64,000 nucleotides of DNA from Magicicada septendecula (GCA_034769895.1 CM068372.1:233138843-233202842); one strand, 5' to 3'. Counted from the first letter of the stretch, positions 1 to 11,406 are shown. The notes: generated by a model not told the origin, from the letters alone. Translations and numbers: made by a program.

Positions 1-956
1 TTATGTTCTACATCAGAGCCTCTTTGTCCTTCCCTGCAGGATTTCATTTGAATTCTGCTAACATTCATTTCATTTGTCTGTAGGATTAGACAGACATCAG
101 CTAAACAGTACAGAGACCGCACTATCAGATGACCTCGGGTGGTACTTATTGACCATTCTTTAAATTAACCAAAACAAATTGACCACCACCTTCCTAATCC
201 CCCATGATCCATTGCCTGGCACAAGCCAGACAACATCATATGGGAGCGGCTTTTCCATGCTTGGCTAGCCCAATGTCTGCATCACAATTCAGCAACAGAT
301 GGAATTGTAACAGCTTGAGCCACCTTAGTTGTGCTGTCATCTAGCCATGGGAACCACGAGGTGTGCAAGTGCCTCCTTGCAGCAGCCAGCCGCCTCAATG
401 TGGCTGGACATCAATCCATCTCAATGTGACTTACAGCGGCCAGCTTAATGTCCCAACCAGTGTGCCTCTAAATTCCTGCGGGTAAATCCTTAAGGTAGCA
501 ATGGAGTTGAACCCGAATGTGGAGTCAGCTGGAGCAATCCAAACATGAAAGTTCTTAATTGCATGCCACACTCTATTGTGCAAAGGGGTCTGCATCTAAC
601 ACCCTTGTAAAGCATTACTGCGCTATAATGCAAGAAACTGGAGTTCATTATGCTGGACAATGCCCAGACACACCAGAATGCTAAAATACTCCTTAACGTA
701 TATCTGTCTGTCAATGTGATAACATAGCATTAACATCACCAAGTAGCCTATGCTTACCACAAACAGAAGCAATGAATATTTTGTTCTGAGAAAAAGTAAG
801 CCAATACAACAAACCATACGTTAAACAAATCATACTTTTGTGCCCCAAAACAAAACAATAATGCTCAACGTTGTTTTCAAGCTGCTTGGTATAGTATTTT
901 TATTTCTCAGATGAAAGCATGATGATAGGAGAATTACAAATACATAAATAGAATAA

Positions 957-960
<4 letters not shown>
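1..960. other. Unassigned non-coding sequence
   Basis: No gene, RNA or repeat family is recognised here. Short open frames exist on the minus strand, but they have no recognisable domain or biased composition. A G+C-richer stretch (about 340-480) stands out from the AT-rich surroundings and may be an unidentified repeat fragment. Confidence 0.4.

Positions 961-991
<31 letters not shown>
961..991. repeat. (TA)n microsatellite
   Basis: About 30 bp of uninterrupted TA dinucleotide, seen directly. It lies about 100 bp upstream of the Penelope fragment. A second, longer TA tract lies at that fragment's 3' end. Confidence 0.9.
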
Positions 992-995
<4 letters not shown>

Positions 996-1084
996 CACTT
1001 TCTGCTACAGTTCGTTTCCAAGATACAGTACGAATACAAGAACAGTACACAGTTCAAGAACAGTTTGTTTGGCTTGTAGTTGTA

Positions 1085-1660
1085 CTGTACAAGAACAGTG
1101 TACAGTTCGAATGCCAAGATTGCAATAAATGTTACATAGGACAAACAAAAAAAAAAACAGCTGAAAAAACGTTATTTTGAACATCTAAATGCATACAAAA
1201 AACCAGAAATATATAAATCCAATTTGTCCACACTAGCAATAAACACAGGACATGAATTCCCAGACATAACCAATGTGACACTAATAAAGCATATACCACA
1301 CAAAGGCACCATAATGAACATTTGGGAACATTTACAAATATACAATCATAAAACACAAAACAAACAAAATACCTGAACAAATACAAATCAATACAAAACA
1401 TGACACAATATTCAAAGCACTCAACATTGAAAATACACAAAATACTAATACATAGGCTACACCACAATCACACACAATAATACCACTTTAAAATACCAGA
1501 GACCAACAAGAAACCAAAATAACATCCAGCCAACACACAAATACTTCACCAGACGCAAGATCACGAAGGCTGAGGATGAGAACATACAAGTTCTCGAAAC
1601 ATGTTCCAAATAAAGGAAAAATAACATCTTGAGGTAAAATAAATATAAATTTTAAATATT
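1085..1660 (+). mobile_element. Penelope-like element, 3' fragment with GIY-YIG endonuclease
   Basis: This is a 5'-truncated Penelope-like retroelement on the plus strand. What is readable is the C-terminal GIY-YIG endonuclease, which in this family nicks target DNA. From 1,112 the translation gives C-x2-C-x2-CYIGQT, the characteristic cysteines and YIG motif. It continues through an RYFEHLNAY-like segment, NTGHEFPDI and an IWEHLQIY segment near 1,320-1,345, ending at a stop near 1,374. The frame changes once in the A-rich run around 1,148-1,165, so this copy is not intact. No reverse transcriptase is visible upstream. The 3' untranslated part carries a hammerhead-like core (1,556-1,631) and ends in a TA microsatellite. 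A related copy on the opposite strand lies at 58.5-59.8 kb. The 5' limit is approximate; 1,030-1,110 contains repeated CAAGAACAGT words of unclear origin. Confidence 0.85.
1556..1631 (+). ncRNA. Hammerhead-ribozyme-like fold in the Penelope 3' end
   Basis: The sequence contains CTGAGGA (1,570-1,576, the CUGANGA core). A perfect 6-bp hairpin follows, GAGAAC/GTTCTC with loop ATACAA, and then GAAA. An outer helix CAAGAT (1,556-1,561) pairs with ATCTTG (1,626-1,631). Hammerhead ribozymes are known in Penelope-like elements. I cannot place a clean cleavage triplet or stem III, so this may be a degenerate or partial ribozyme. Confidence 0.5.
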
Positions 1661-1663
1661 TTA

Positions 1664-1711
<48 letters not shown>
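1661..1711. repeat. (TA)n microsatellite at the Penelope 3' end
   Basis: About 45-50 bp of near-perfect TA repeat directly after the Penelope 3' untranslated region. The other Penelope copy, on the minus strand, also ends next to a TA run (58,497-58,515). The tract therefore marks either the element's tail or its preferred target. Confidence 0.85.
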
Positions 1712-1717
<6 letters not shown>

Positions 1718-2240
1718 CGATACAGCCATACACTGTATTAGGCATTAATTTAAATAAATATAAATTTTGTATAATTTGTATAAGTTACGGGTAAATGGAC
1801 AGGTCTGAGATTGCAAAAATATTTCATTGTTAGATTAGGGGAGAATTAACCTGTTTCGACAAGCAGTGAACACCTGCTCAATTCTATGTGTGTTACACGT
1901 GTATCTTGTGTGTGTTAGTGATGCAGGCATAGACAGGAATCTCAGCAACCCGCCCCAAGTAATTAATAAAATAATAATTTTAATTCACTGTGCGAAAACT
2001 AATTACTGTATGATCAAACCAAAGGCACCAAAGTGTGTGTAAAATTTATAGTTATCCCCAGTGAAAAGATGACGTTAATAGAACACGTTATGCGAAGACA
2101 GTGCAAAATAAACGTGCCAAAAAATACGAAAATTACCCTAAGACGCTCAAATTAATATAGTGAATGCTTAATCGAATTAGCTATGATTTGTGCTATCTCG
2201 ATTCCGTGCAAAACATTGCTATTTGCTAATAATTGCAAAT
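1712..2240. other. AT-rich sequence with no recognised feature
   Basis: Nothing can be assigned here. There is no open frame of note, no terminal repeat and no similarity to the other repeats of the window that I can see. Confidence 0.4.
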
Positions 2241-2289
2241 AGATGAAAAGGTTCGGGAGTGGGGGCTGTCACGAGATATGCAGGTATCG

Positions 2290-2400
2290 ACAGGACGATT
2301 TTGGAGCCGACTGGCGCGGAATCTCGAGAGGGTATAAATTAAGGGTTCGACCAAAAACCATTCTCTTCATTTCAAGACACAGTTGCAGCCGGACATGCTG
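2290..2400 (+). promoter_or_regulatory. Possible core promoter, perhaps inside a decayed LTR
   Basis: A TATA-like box (TATAAATT, 2,333-2,340) follows a G+C-richer stretch. It precedes, by about 30-45 bp, a pyrimidine-rich TTCATTTCAAGACACAGT segment that could hold an initiator. This spacing is typical of insect retroelement U3/R regions, but no matching second LTR or coding region was found. The call is weak. Confidence 0.25.
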
Positions 2401-2526
2401 TCCGTCGGCAAAACAGTTTATTTTTATTCTATTAAAAGTCGCAGTAACAAACGAAATAACGTTCGTTAAATTCACGACAATATTACGGAAAAAGTAAATA
2501 CCGCAATAGTAAGTCTACCAAGAGTA

Positions 2527-2627
2527 TATCCAGGAACATGCTGCCGTAGACCGACGCTGGACTCTAGACGTATCCAGGAACATGCTGCCGTAGAACGACG
2601 CTGGACTCTAGACGTATCCAGGACCAC
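2527..2627. repeat. 44-bp tandem repeat, two full copies plus a partial third
   Basis: The word TATCCAGGA recurs at 2,527, 2,571 and 2,615, giving an exact 44-bp period. The first two units are almost identical (TATCCAGGAACATGCTGCCG at the start of each). The third decays after about 10 bp. Confidence 0.9.
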
Positions 2628-2629
2628 GC

Positions 2630-4285
2630 CAGGACAAGAGGAATGGAAAACTAACTCTGGACAACGCTGGACCCCGGACAATTGTCGTAAGATCATCAGA
2701 AATCGAGGTGACATGAGTAATGCATTTTCAAATGATTTGTAAAAAAAAAAAAAGAGCTCATAAAGACGATTTCAAAAGACAGTAAAGTAAAACAAAGAAA
2801 AGTTTATACTTAGTAATAATATGTTAAAATGTAAATAAATGTTTAGTCGTAAGAATGAGCGATCGCATATATATATATAAGCATTCATAAATGAAAGAGA
2901 ATTTAAAGTAAAGAGAGTAGAGTTTATTATCAAGATAGATAGTAAAGTGAGTAGATATTTGAAGTATAGAAAGATTAGTTTAAAGTTGAATATTGAAACA
3001 AGGCCAGTCTACAAGCAATTAATATAAATTTAAATTGAATTTTAAGCCTTGGTATAGACTGAGCGAGTAGAGGTCAGATCTGAAATAAGACATTTTAATT
3101 TTATAATAAATTAATAAACCAATTATTTAACATGTCTAGATATAAGATTATTAACATGTTTAGATATAAGAGATTTTTTTAAATATGTGTAATGTTGCAT
3201 ATCGTAAGATATAAACATTTAATAATGAGCAATATCGTGACCGACAATTATTAATGATGTTGATGAGTATTATATAAATGAATAAATAATAAATATGAGT
3301 TTTAAATACTGATAAATAAAAATACTCTTATTATAAATACACCTGGTATAATTATACAACCTGTATGATTTACTGTATATCGAATTTACATATAAATTCG
3401 TTGTATAAGTTTGTATCCCTTGAACGTGAGGCCTGACATGCCCACATGTATATGTATGTATATGTAACGTTGTATACAGCTTACTGTATGCCGCCGCGCT
3501 GCCGAATGACGTCACCGCCGATATGCGCGTAGGTGTATTTTCTATATACTCTATTATATTCTGGAGCGGCCACGTGCTCGCCTGCTTCCTTGTTCTTGAA
3601 TCTTCTAGATGAAGGAAACACATGAATAAAATTCCATAACCTTCTATTTGCTACCCTCATTACACAAAACTTCACTCACATATTAAATTATATCTTCATA
3701 GTTTTTACATTGTCTTATTACTAATTTATCCTATTAATTTTAATTTTTTATTAATCTTATTTTATTTCCAAGCATTCTTCTATCGTTCTGGACACTCATA
3801 ACAGCTGATAATAATTATGTTCCATATTTACCTTGTCACGTTGCATAAGCCTCAGGTTAATAAAAAAAATGTATTTTCTTCAAAAATTAATTTTTTGTTC
3901 CTTTTTTTTACAAACTTAAAACATTCTTCTAATATAACATTCTAAACAAATAATATAACCCAAAACATAACAAGAAATTTTCACAAACTAAAACATAATT
4001 AATTCTTCATTTCATGTCATTCTTAATACTATGCAATGTGGCAACTATGTCTATTGGTTTTCATATTATCATTCAGCCAATATACTGTCCATCCATTCAT
4101 ACATTGTGGTTTTCTATGAGCGAGTTGCGTATCAGTAGTTGCATTCCATCGTATTATCATTATTATTATTATTATTAATATTACTTTACTCAGGGTCATG
4201 TATTTATGGATTAGATCGTTCACAAGGGTAATATTTCCTCAATGATGCGCCATGATATTTTCCAATTATCTTGTTATGATCTTCA
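2630..4285. other. AT-rich sequence, possibly the 3' flank or LTR of element X
   Basis: This 1.65-kb stretch has no supported gene. On the minus strand it lies downstream of the integrase remnant of element X, so it could contain X's 3' untranslated region and LTR. I could not find a matching LTR to define its ends. A short (TTA)n run is present near 4,157-4,180. Confidence 0.35.
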
Positions 4286-4289
4286 TCAA

Positions 4290-5405
4290 CTACGATGAAA
4301 GTATTCCTGCCAACCGTTCTCTTAGTTTATAAGGACCATTAAATAATCTGAAGAACTTAGCCGACGTGTTATCTTCAGAACGGCCTACAGGATTTGCCTT
4401 CAGAAGGACAATTTCTCCTTCCTGAAACTTCAAAGTTCTATGCGTATCATTGAACACCCGTGCCCGTTGATCAGCCGTCTGCTCTATCCGGGTTTTGGCT
4501 AGGTTTCGTTTTATGTGCAACGGTAGCAGTAGGTTCTGGGTCTCTAGTTTTTTTATGTGCCTCTCCCAAAACCTGGTACGTTGCTTACCTGAGTGCAGTT
4601 CTGTAGGTGTAAAGCCCGTTGTGGTGATACAATTCTCATTTAGCGACTGCTCGAAGAACCGTATGTAATCTGGCCACATGTTTTATACGCCATGACAGTA
4701 GGTCCGAAACAGTCATCTCAGCTCCTTATTTACCCTTTCGGCCAGGTTCCCCTGTGGTTGCCGAATAGCCGTAAGGATAGGTTGGATACCATTCGTCTCG
4801 AGGGTAGTAGACCATCGCACATTCTGGAACTGTTTCCCTTGGTCACTAAGGATCCTCTTAACAGGTCCATTCTCTGGGATATATTTCTTGAGAACTGCTG
4901 TTAACACTGCTTTGGTTGTTGGTCGGATTACAGGGTAGAGTCTGACGTTCTTGGTGAAGGCATCTATGCATATCATCAGGTGTCTTAATCTGCGAAGACC
5001 TCGCGGAAGTGGACCTAAGAAATCAACACATAGCAACTCAACTTTCCCTTGAGTGAAAATCCCTTGTTGTTCAATATACGTGTGCAGATTCGGAGATTTT
5101 GCCGTTTGAAATTCATGGCATGTCCTCAAAATACTGCGAATCCTCTGCACCATATTCTTACATACAAAGTCCTCCTTAAGTGCTAAGTAACATCGATATG
5201 GACCAGCATGTGCTAAGCTTTCATGGCATGCCCACGTTATTGATTCTAACATGCTACTAGGAAGCACAATTTTCCATTTTTCATTCATTAACTTATACAA
5301 AATATTATCAACACAGCAGTACTGCGGCTTTTCTTTACGAAGAAATGCTCATTTTTATTTTGCTAATGTTAGGGTCCGTGTCTTGTTCTAAATGGATACT
5401 AGCTA
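4290..5405 (-). mobile_element. Element X: old Ty3/Gypsy-type integrase remnant
   Basis: Read on the minus strand, this is the integrase part of a Gypsy-type pol. About 5,300-5,120 shows an HxxxxH...C zinc-binding-like segment. It is followed by the catalytic core with VDFLGPLPRG and ILSDQGKQF (the D and DxG/N positions). Next come a TPTELHSGK-type segment and a terminal GPYKLRE module (GPY/F) near 4,330. These are the standard parts of LTR-retrotransposon integrase, which inserts the cDNA copy. The element is clearly decayed, with several breaks. Element Y begins at 5,406, immediately upstream in X's orientation. A second X-like piece, an RNase H tail in the same orientation, sits on the far side of Y at 22,640-22,807. 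X is therefore best read as an older element split by Y, and probably the oldest layer of the nest. Confidence 0.8.
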
Positions 5406-7230
5406 TGAAACCCCCCTTTTATTTTATAAGTTTTTTTGTAATTTTTTTTTATTTTATTTTTATTATATTTTTTGCAAAAGGGGAGAAACACGATATTTAA
5501 AACTAGGTGGTGAACCTAGAGGAAGCATAAAGTGTGCAAATGCCCAAGCTACAATCACAGACGTGTCCACTGGTGGATGACAGGACTTGCAAATGAAAAA
5601 CTCTATTAACAAAACAAGTGTGAACTTTATTCAGCGTGCAAGCATATACATGGTATAGCAAGGCATACTTTAGCAATGAATAAAATGATGAGTAAAGTTG
5701 AAATACATCTTTACATACATGTCATAATACTCCACAGTATAAGATTGTGAGTGAGTATTTAATTCAGTGGCAGTAAAAGAGTGGATGCCACGCTATCTCA
5801 AAACGACATTGTAAATCTCTTAACATGTGATATTTGAGCTTAAATTTAAACTGTCTACACCCTGCCACGCTATGTCCAAGATAATTCTTACAATAATTTT
5901 GTGTTCACATGTAATATGGAAATCATTGAGTGCTATTTAAAGTATAAATTAAATAGGCTAGCCTTTTCAGTAATTCTGTAAGCACATGTACTATCATATC
6001 ATAATTTTTGTCACATTCCCCCCCATTGAAAATTACACACAAACACATACATAACACATATAACACACATCCACAATTTCTGTACCCACCCTCTCACAAT
6101 AATCCTTTGCAATAAATGTACAACTATAAATATATATACAAAGCGAGCTTAGTAGTTCCCAGTTAATCACCCATAATATGAGCATTTAAATAACACCAGA
6201 AATGGAAATGCCCCCAACAGAACCAAGACTCAAAATATTAATTAGCTACCACATCAATAATTATAAAACAAACTCCGAGTATTTAATCATGTTAATAGTT
6301 TAAGCCACCACACTTGAAGAAAACAGACAGCCCCCCCCCCAGTCCTGAATTATGCCCGCACGGCGGGACAGGAGCAAGCAGGATATAACTAACTCTCAGA
6401 TAAATTACTCATTAGAAAAAACGGAAAACTTAGAGCAGTTCATGCGGATACATGTGTGTGTATGTGCAATTTCCTTACATAGTATAAGAAGCTACAACAG
6501 GTTGCATAAGACTTAATTATATAAGGCCATACATACAGGCACAAAACGTAACGTGTGAGTTTTTGCAGAACTTCAGCATATTAAACGCGGTATCATGAGT
6601 CTGCTTCTGAGAGCGTCTGTAGATTTACAGTGTAGTGGTAGATGAGAGAGTGTAAAGTAAAACAGAAGGGTCCCACGTGGATAGTCCGGTGTAACAAAGT
6701 GGCACTGGTTAAGCTGTAGCGTATAGGTAGCACATATAATTCCTGGGGGCAGAATTCCTCTACGAGTGTGTCTGTGTGTATGCCCCAACTGACGGCATCT
6801 CATGGCTCAAGTATTATCTCTGCCAGAAGGGTAGACAGTTGTTCGTCTAGACCCGACACCCATCTCGCCATTGTTCGAGCACCTGGAGCTGACTTTACTT
6901 TAGCATCTCATAGTGTGGAATAACGAAGTCCGAACAGATTGGTGCCGCCAGTTGAGACCAAACTTCTCTGATGAGGGTAGAAACAGAAATGAGAGAGATT
7001 TGTCGGTAATGACTACCCAAGAAAGTTTGGCAAAGGCAGGCTCACGCAGATCACAGCTGCAGTCGGCCGACTGAATATTCGTCGCTGCCACAACAAACCG
7101 TCTACATATACCCGGCGGCGACGCGATGCAGTGGCATTGCGTGACGTCAAGAACCCGCCCGTTTTAAAAGAAAGTAACCCGTCTCTGCAACCGTGCTTCG
7201 CCTTTCTCGGGCCGAACAAGGTACGGCACA
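5406..7230 (-). repeat. Element Y left (3') LTR
   Basis: On the minus strand this LTR begins TGTGCCGTACC (at 7,230) and ends GGGGTTTCA (at 5,406), giving the usual TG...CA ends. It is preceded by the G-rich polypurine tract. The portion 5,406-6,764 is matched by the right LTR. The rest (6,765-7,230) is inferred from the polypurine tract position, because the right copy stops earlier. Around 6,511-6,514 it contains the uninterrupted ACTT site into which element Z inserted in the other LTR. Confidence 0.8.
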
Positions 7231-7250
7231 CCCTCACCCCAAAAGGGCAA
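7231..7250 (-). promoter_or_regulatory. Element Y polypurine tract
   Basis: The minus strand reads TTTTGGGGTGAGGG directly before the LTR's TG. The same word precedes the 3' LTR of element Z at 20,197-20,210. In LTR elements this tract primes plus-strand DNA synthesis. Confidence 0.75.
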
Positions 7251-8480
7251 CATGGTTGCCTTAAAACTAAACCAGTTCTCGACCGCGACTGCTGTAGGAC
7301 TCCTGGAAAACCTCAGACCCTTATTCGCTCTTGGTGGGTTCAGTGCCTCAGGAAAACGAAAGAAGCAGAAGGAAGGAGTGTAAGTATGCCAGTGTGTGTC
7401 TGAAAGAGAAGGTGTAAGTGTGCGTCCTGCATGCTCGCCGGGCCCTGGTCCGCATGCAGAGATAAGGAACAGACAAGAAAAGGAGAAAGACAAGAATCGC
7501 TGGTGCCAGCTCTGAGTACTGACCACCAAGGCCTCCTAAACCCAACAACTGAGATCCAGGAACCAAACAACATCTACAACGGAACACTTTTGCCATCCAG
7601 GACCATTGACTATTATCCTCCCCTTCTCAGGACTGAAAATCTCCACCACACTGCGACCATCCCCCACGCGAGTGCTCTCCGCCATGCCAAACTCTCGGGA
7701 CCGCCCCAACACGTCACCCTCTCCAGTGACCACCACCTACCTCTACTGGTGCTCACATATTCACGCCCGAAGGCCAACAAGGTGCTACAGACCTTGATAT
7801 GCGAGCACCGCTTCGAGAACCGTCCACCTCGTGGACCGACCAGCCATGTTCAGCAAACAAGGCATCATCTATCCTTGACACATGACTGGCCCACCTCCCC
7901 ACAGTAGGGTGGGCGGACCCGATTAACAGTCAGAGAAGACCGCGCAGAGGGCACGCGAACGTCAATCCCTTCTCTTACCTTTTCAAATACAGCGTAACTA
8001 GCAAGGGGGGTACTTCTCACCGTCTAAACAAACCACTCTTAACCCAAAAATAAAACACCAGGGAAATCAACCGGGGAATGCGGCATGGACCGACCCTACA
8101 ATACTCAAAAATCAAAATCAACCACTATGAACAAGGAAACAACACCACCTAACTTCTCTATCGTAACTTTTCAGAACAGGGGAACTGACGATCTCCAGAC
8201 CACGACAATCTAAGGGGACACTCTCCAACTCTCTAACCTTCTCCTTTTGATCTCTCTTTTTTCCTTTCTCCATTTTTTTTTCAAAGGGGAGGGGTAGGAA
8301 AATCGGGAAGATGAAAAGGGCAAGGATCATTGAAAGGTCAATAGCTAGGAGTAAGGGTAAGGACATGGCTCCCTCCGGAAATAAGGACGAATTGAGGAAA
8401 CCAAGGCTTGCGTGGGCAGGGGCGCAACCCTGAAATAGATGAACACCACTGGGACTGTGGGGAACATCTACCCGCTACCC
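7251..8480 (-). other. Element Y 3' internal region, non-coding
   Basis: This stretch lies between the acidic region and the polypurine tract. On the minus strand the part at 7,251-7,500 resembles the pre-LTR segment of element Z (about 19,940-20,196), sharing TTTCGTTTTCCT-like and ACTTACA-containing stretches. Open frames on both strands (for example plus 7,431-7,907) have no recognisable domain and look incidental. Confidence 0.55.
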
Positions 8481-8481
8481 G

Positions 8482-9900
8482 TTAACCGCTTCTTCTCACC
8501 TTTCTATGACGGGCTTTAAGTACTCGTTCCTTTCGGAAATCACTCTCTGAGAAATTATCTCGTGTTGAGCTGTACGGATTTGTTTCTACTGAATCAGGAT
8601 CAAGGCAACTTACATCACTACTTTCACTCCGCTTTGGATTATCCTCATCATCTAAACTCCCGGCTTCTGCCTCCCCTGCTTCTCTTTCTTCCTCTGATCC
8701 TTCTTCCTTTTCTACCATTTCCCCTTCTTCGTCCCCATAATCCAAATCTACATCATGACACTGCACCTCCTTACCATCTTCCAGTTGCTCCTCTGATCCA
8801 TCTTCAACAGCATCTTCACCAGCTCCCTCACAAACTTCTTCCCTAATCTCTTCTCCGATCTCATTTTCATCAACACCTTCATCATCAACATCATCGCCAT
8901 CACGTCCACTACCACCATCTGAACACTGCACATCTACATCATCTAGTTGCTCCTCTGGTCCACACGAAGCTCCTTTCCGTTCTTCGGAATCCTCAACACT
9001 ACTCACAGAAGGCGTCTGCACATCTTCACACACAACCTCATTCTCACTCGCACACTCCACAACGCTGCCACCAAATTTCTCCTCAACTTCTACCTCACTT
9101 GCGGCATGGACATCCCCTTGTCCATCCGCAACCTCAGAAACACTTGCAGCCTGGACATCTCCGTGTCCATCCGCAAACTCAGACTCTTCAGTCAGTCTCC
9201 CTAACACTTACAACTATACTTCCCTGTGCAGCATCTGCAAACCGCTCTTCTGCCTCTTCCTTCGATTCCACTCCTTCACCACTTTCAGCAACTACAACGT
9301 CCTCAACATTTCCCACCCTGGAATCCAGCTGTCCAGGTCCATGTGCAATGTTTAAATTAAATACTACTTCCGATGGTAAAGCTACACCATCAAGTGACTT
9401 CTCATATCCCTGCGTAGGCGATGATGATATTACTGGATCGGGCTCCGTCATGAACCGAGATGGAGATACCAGAACAAATTCTGCGGCATCCGGATTCAAC
9501 CATGACGTCCTCTCCGAGTCCTGTAATTCAGTGTTAACAGACGTGTTCTTGTTCTCTTGTATTGTCCCGCAGAAGTTACTCCGATTTTCTTCTTCCGCTT
9601 CACCTTCTTCATCGACTACTCTCTTAGGCACTGGTAGTTCCTCTGGAACGTTTAAAGTTTCCTTTTTCTCCGAATAGGAATAACGCCTTGCTACAGGCTC
9701 CCTACTTGCCGATGTTTGTTTACTAATATAACTTCTTCTTCCCCTGTTAATTTCATACTTATTTCTTTTCTCTTCTCTAACTGTTGTTACCGTCTTCACA
9801 CTTGCCACCCCCTTGTAGCCTCCATTACTTCCGAAATATTCAGTTTTTCTAGCCGTCTCCTGTGTTCTGTTCCAACCGCCACGTTTGTCTTCTTTAGCTT
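8482..9900 (-). pseudogene. Element Y acidic (Glu/Asp-rich) region following gag
   Basis: On the minus strand this region encodes a strikingly acidic, low-complexity product of roughly 450 residues. It has many EE, DD and EEE runs, interspersed with Ser and Gly, and a basic C-terminal end (KARHRKVRR). A short internal duplication (EFADGHGDVQAAS / EVADGQGDVHAAS) lies near 9,100-9,190. It follows the gag-like segment directly and sits where protease and reverse transcriptase would be expected. No enzyme motif is seen. It carries about two breaks together with the gag segment. It may be an unusual Gag tail, a captured sequence or a drifted accessory region; its function is unknown. The plus-strand open frames here are its reverse shadows. 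Confidence 0.55.
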
Positions 9901-9903
9901 TTC

Positions 9904-10416
9904 CTAATAAACCACTGGAGTATTGGACATCTTTAGCAGCTCTTCCCCGGGACTCATCATTCTCCTGGACCCTTCTGGCATGCGCACACCACCGGTCCAG
10001 GTCCGCAAAAGAACGTGGAAAACCGGCCGGGATCTCTCTTGGGGATTCAGCCCTTCTCGTATTACCTGTATTACTTCCGTCTCGGGCAACCCCAACCTTA
10101 ATACTCGGGCAGCCTTCCGTATATCGTGCACGAAGTCCCCTAACGCCTCTCCGTTGGCCTGGAGATGGTAGAATAAATCAAACTTCAACTGGTCACGTCG
10201 TCGACGAGGTATAAAGAAATCCAACACTTCCCCATGGAAGGTGTCGATACTGCAGCCCCGACGCAGAGTGTCGGTGACCAGACCGGCCAATGAACCCCGG
10301 CAATACGGGTATATAAGGGACAAAACCTCCTCATCGGACACACCCGGGAAATCTGCCAACTGCAGGACCAGGTCCAAGAAGACCAACAACCTGTCCTCAT
10401 CTACTCCATCCAACAC
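9904..10416 (-). pseudogene. gag: Element Y Gag-like (capsid) segment
   Basis: Minus-strand product of about 170 residues that clearly resembles the capsid part of element Z's Gag. In order it shows IYPYCRGSLAGLVTD (Z has IFPYCRGTMADRVAE), an FHGEVLDFFIPRR segment (Z: FHRVVLRAFVPSR), FYHLQANGEALGDFVHDIRK (Z: FYKVQARGERLAQYVLRMRQ) and VIQVIREGLNPQERSR. Gag proteins of Gypsy elements assemble the cytoplasmic particle. The N-terminal domain present in Z and W was not recognised upstream, and I see no zinc knuckle. The reading continues into the acidic region. It is a decayed or derived gag with low residual coding integrity. Confidence 0.75.
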
Positions 10417-10479
10417 CGAAAGTTACTGGAGAATCCCTGAAATGGGGTGGGGCAATTTCTGATGGCATACCGCCGCCAG

Positions 10480-11406
10480 AATTGCACAATTCTCAAACAC
10501 AACAATAAAACTTAAATCCCAATAAACACCTAACACAAATCTAACTTACAAAAGATAATGACAAAGAATCCGGAAAAACTCAAGTACTCTACTTCCTTTG
10601 AGCCGCCCCAGAGTGCTCTAGCGATGCGACGAGATGGGTGTATGATAAAGGCAGAGAGAGCCACTCGAAATGCCCAGAAGAGAACACAACAAGACAAGAC
10701 AACAAAACTAACTTACAATCTCAACTCCACACGAAGTACACATAATATCTAAATAAATAACAACACATTACAACAGCACGACGTCTGGTCGGACCATAAC
10801 CGCATTCCCAAATCAATGGGACCGCAAATAGAATGCCCTCAATAAGCAAAATCACTACATAACGGGGGTGCTATAAAGACAAGTTGTCTCTATCACAGAA
10901 CAAGTCCCAACCAAAATCGACAAGTACCGACGGCTCCCAAACGTTCAAAATTTTTCTAAGCTCCCAGAGTATGACAGAGTAATACTAATTAGCTCACTTT
11001 CATTTTCAAAACTGTTAACCACACGATTATAACCCCTTTCCAACACCTACCTTACACTCAACATCACAGAGTAATTACTTAAACACTAACACATATCAAT
11101 CATATTAAATTTAATCAACCCCTATTCATTTCTTATAAGATATCCCACTATTCAGATTATTTATTTTATTAAACTGTTAAATTGCGATTAACTTTTCTTT
11201 AAACATCTTGGACTCAGGTCAAAAAATAATTTGAAATAATTTGCAAGTCCTAACACCAGCTGACATGCCTGTAGCCACACCAAGTTTTATTTAACATCAA
11301 TAAATGCAAGACCCCAGATTCTAAAACTTCCAAAGTTCCAAAAATTAAGTGCAGAAATAATGTCTACTACATCCATAGAATCATAACCACGCTCTGATCT
11401 ACCATT
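10480..11406 (-). other. Element Y leader region next to its 5' LTR
   Basis: No gene is visible. Adjacent to the LTR end the minus strand reads TTTCA then AATGGTAGATCAGAGCG. TGGTAG stands at the primer-binding-site position, as it does in element Z (TTTGGTAGTTGAGCGCG). I cannot assign the primer tRNA. Confidence 0.45.

Noticed and set aside
490-1745. Several minus-strand open frames of 64-111 codons in the first 1.75 kb
   Set aside because: Those at 1,132-1,467 are antisense to the Penelope coding sequence and 1,488-1,745 includes the TA repeat. The earlier ones have no domain or supporting context.
2690-4290. Attempt to match this stretch to 22,808-23,200 as paired LTRs of element X
   Set aside because: Apart from shared AT-richness I could not find a convincing aligned segment by eye.
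7431-7907. 158-codon plus-strand frame in element Y's 3' region
   Set aside because: No recognisable domain, antisense to the element, G+C-rich sequence where stops are rare. It overlaps the pre-LTR segment shared with Z.
8562-9204. Plus-strand open frames rich in Leu, His and Ser opposite the acidic region
   Set aside because: They are the reverse shadow of the Glu/Asp-rich minus-strand sequence (GAA/GAG read backwards gives TTC/CTC) and have no domain.
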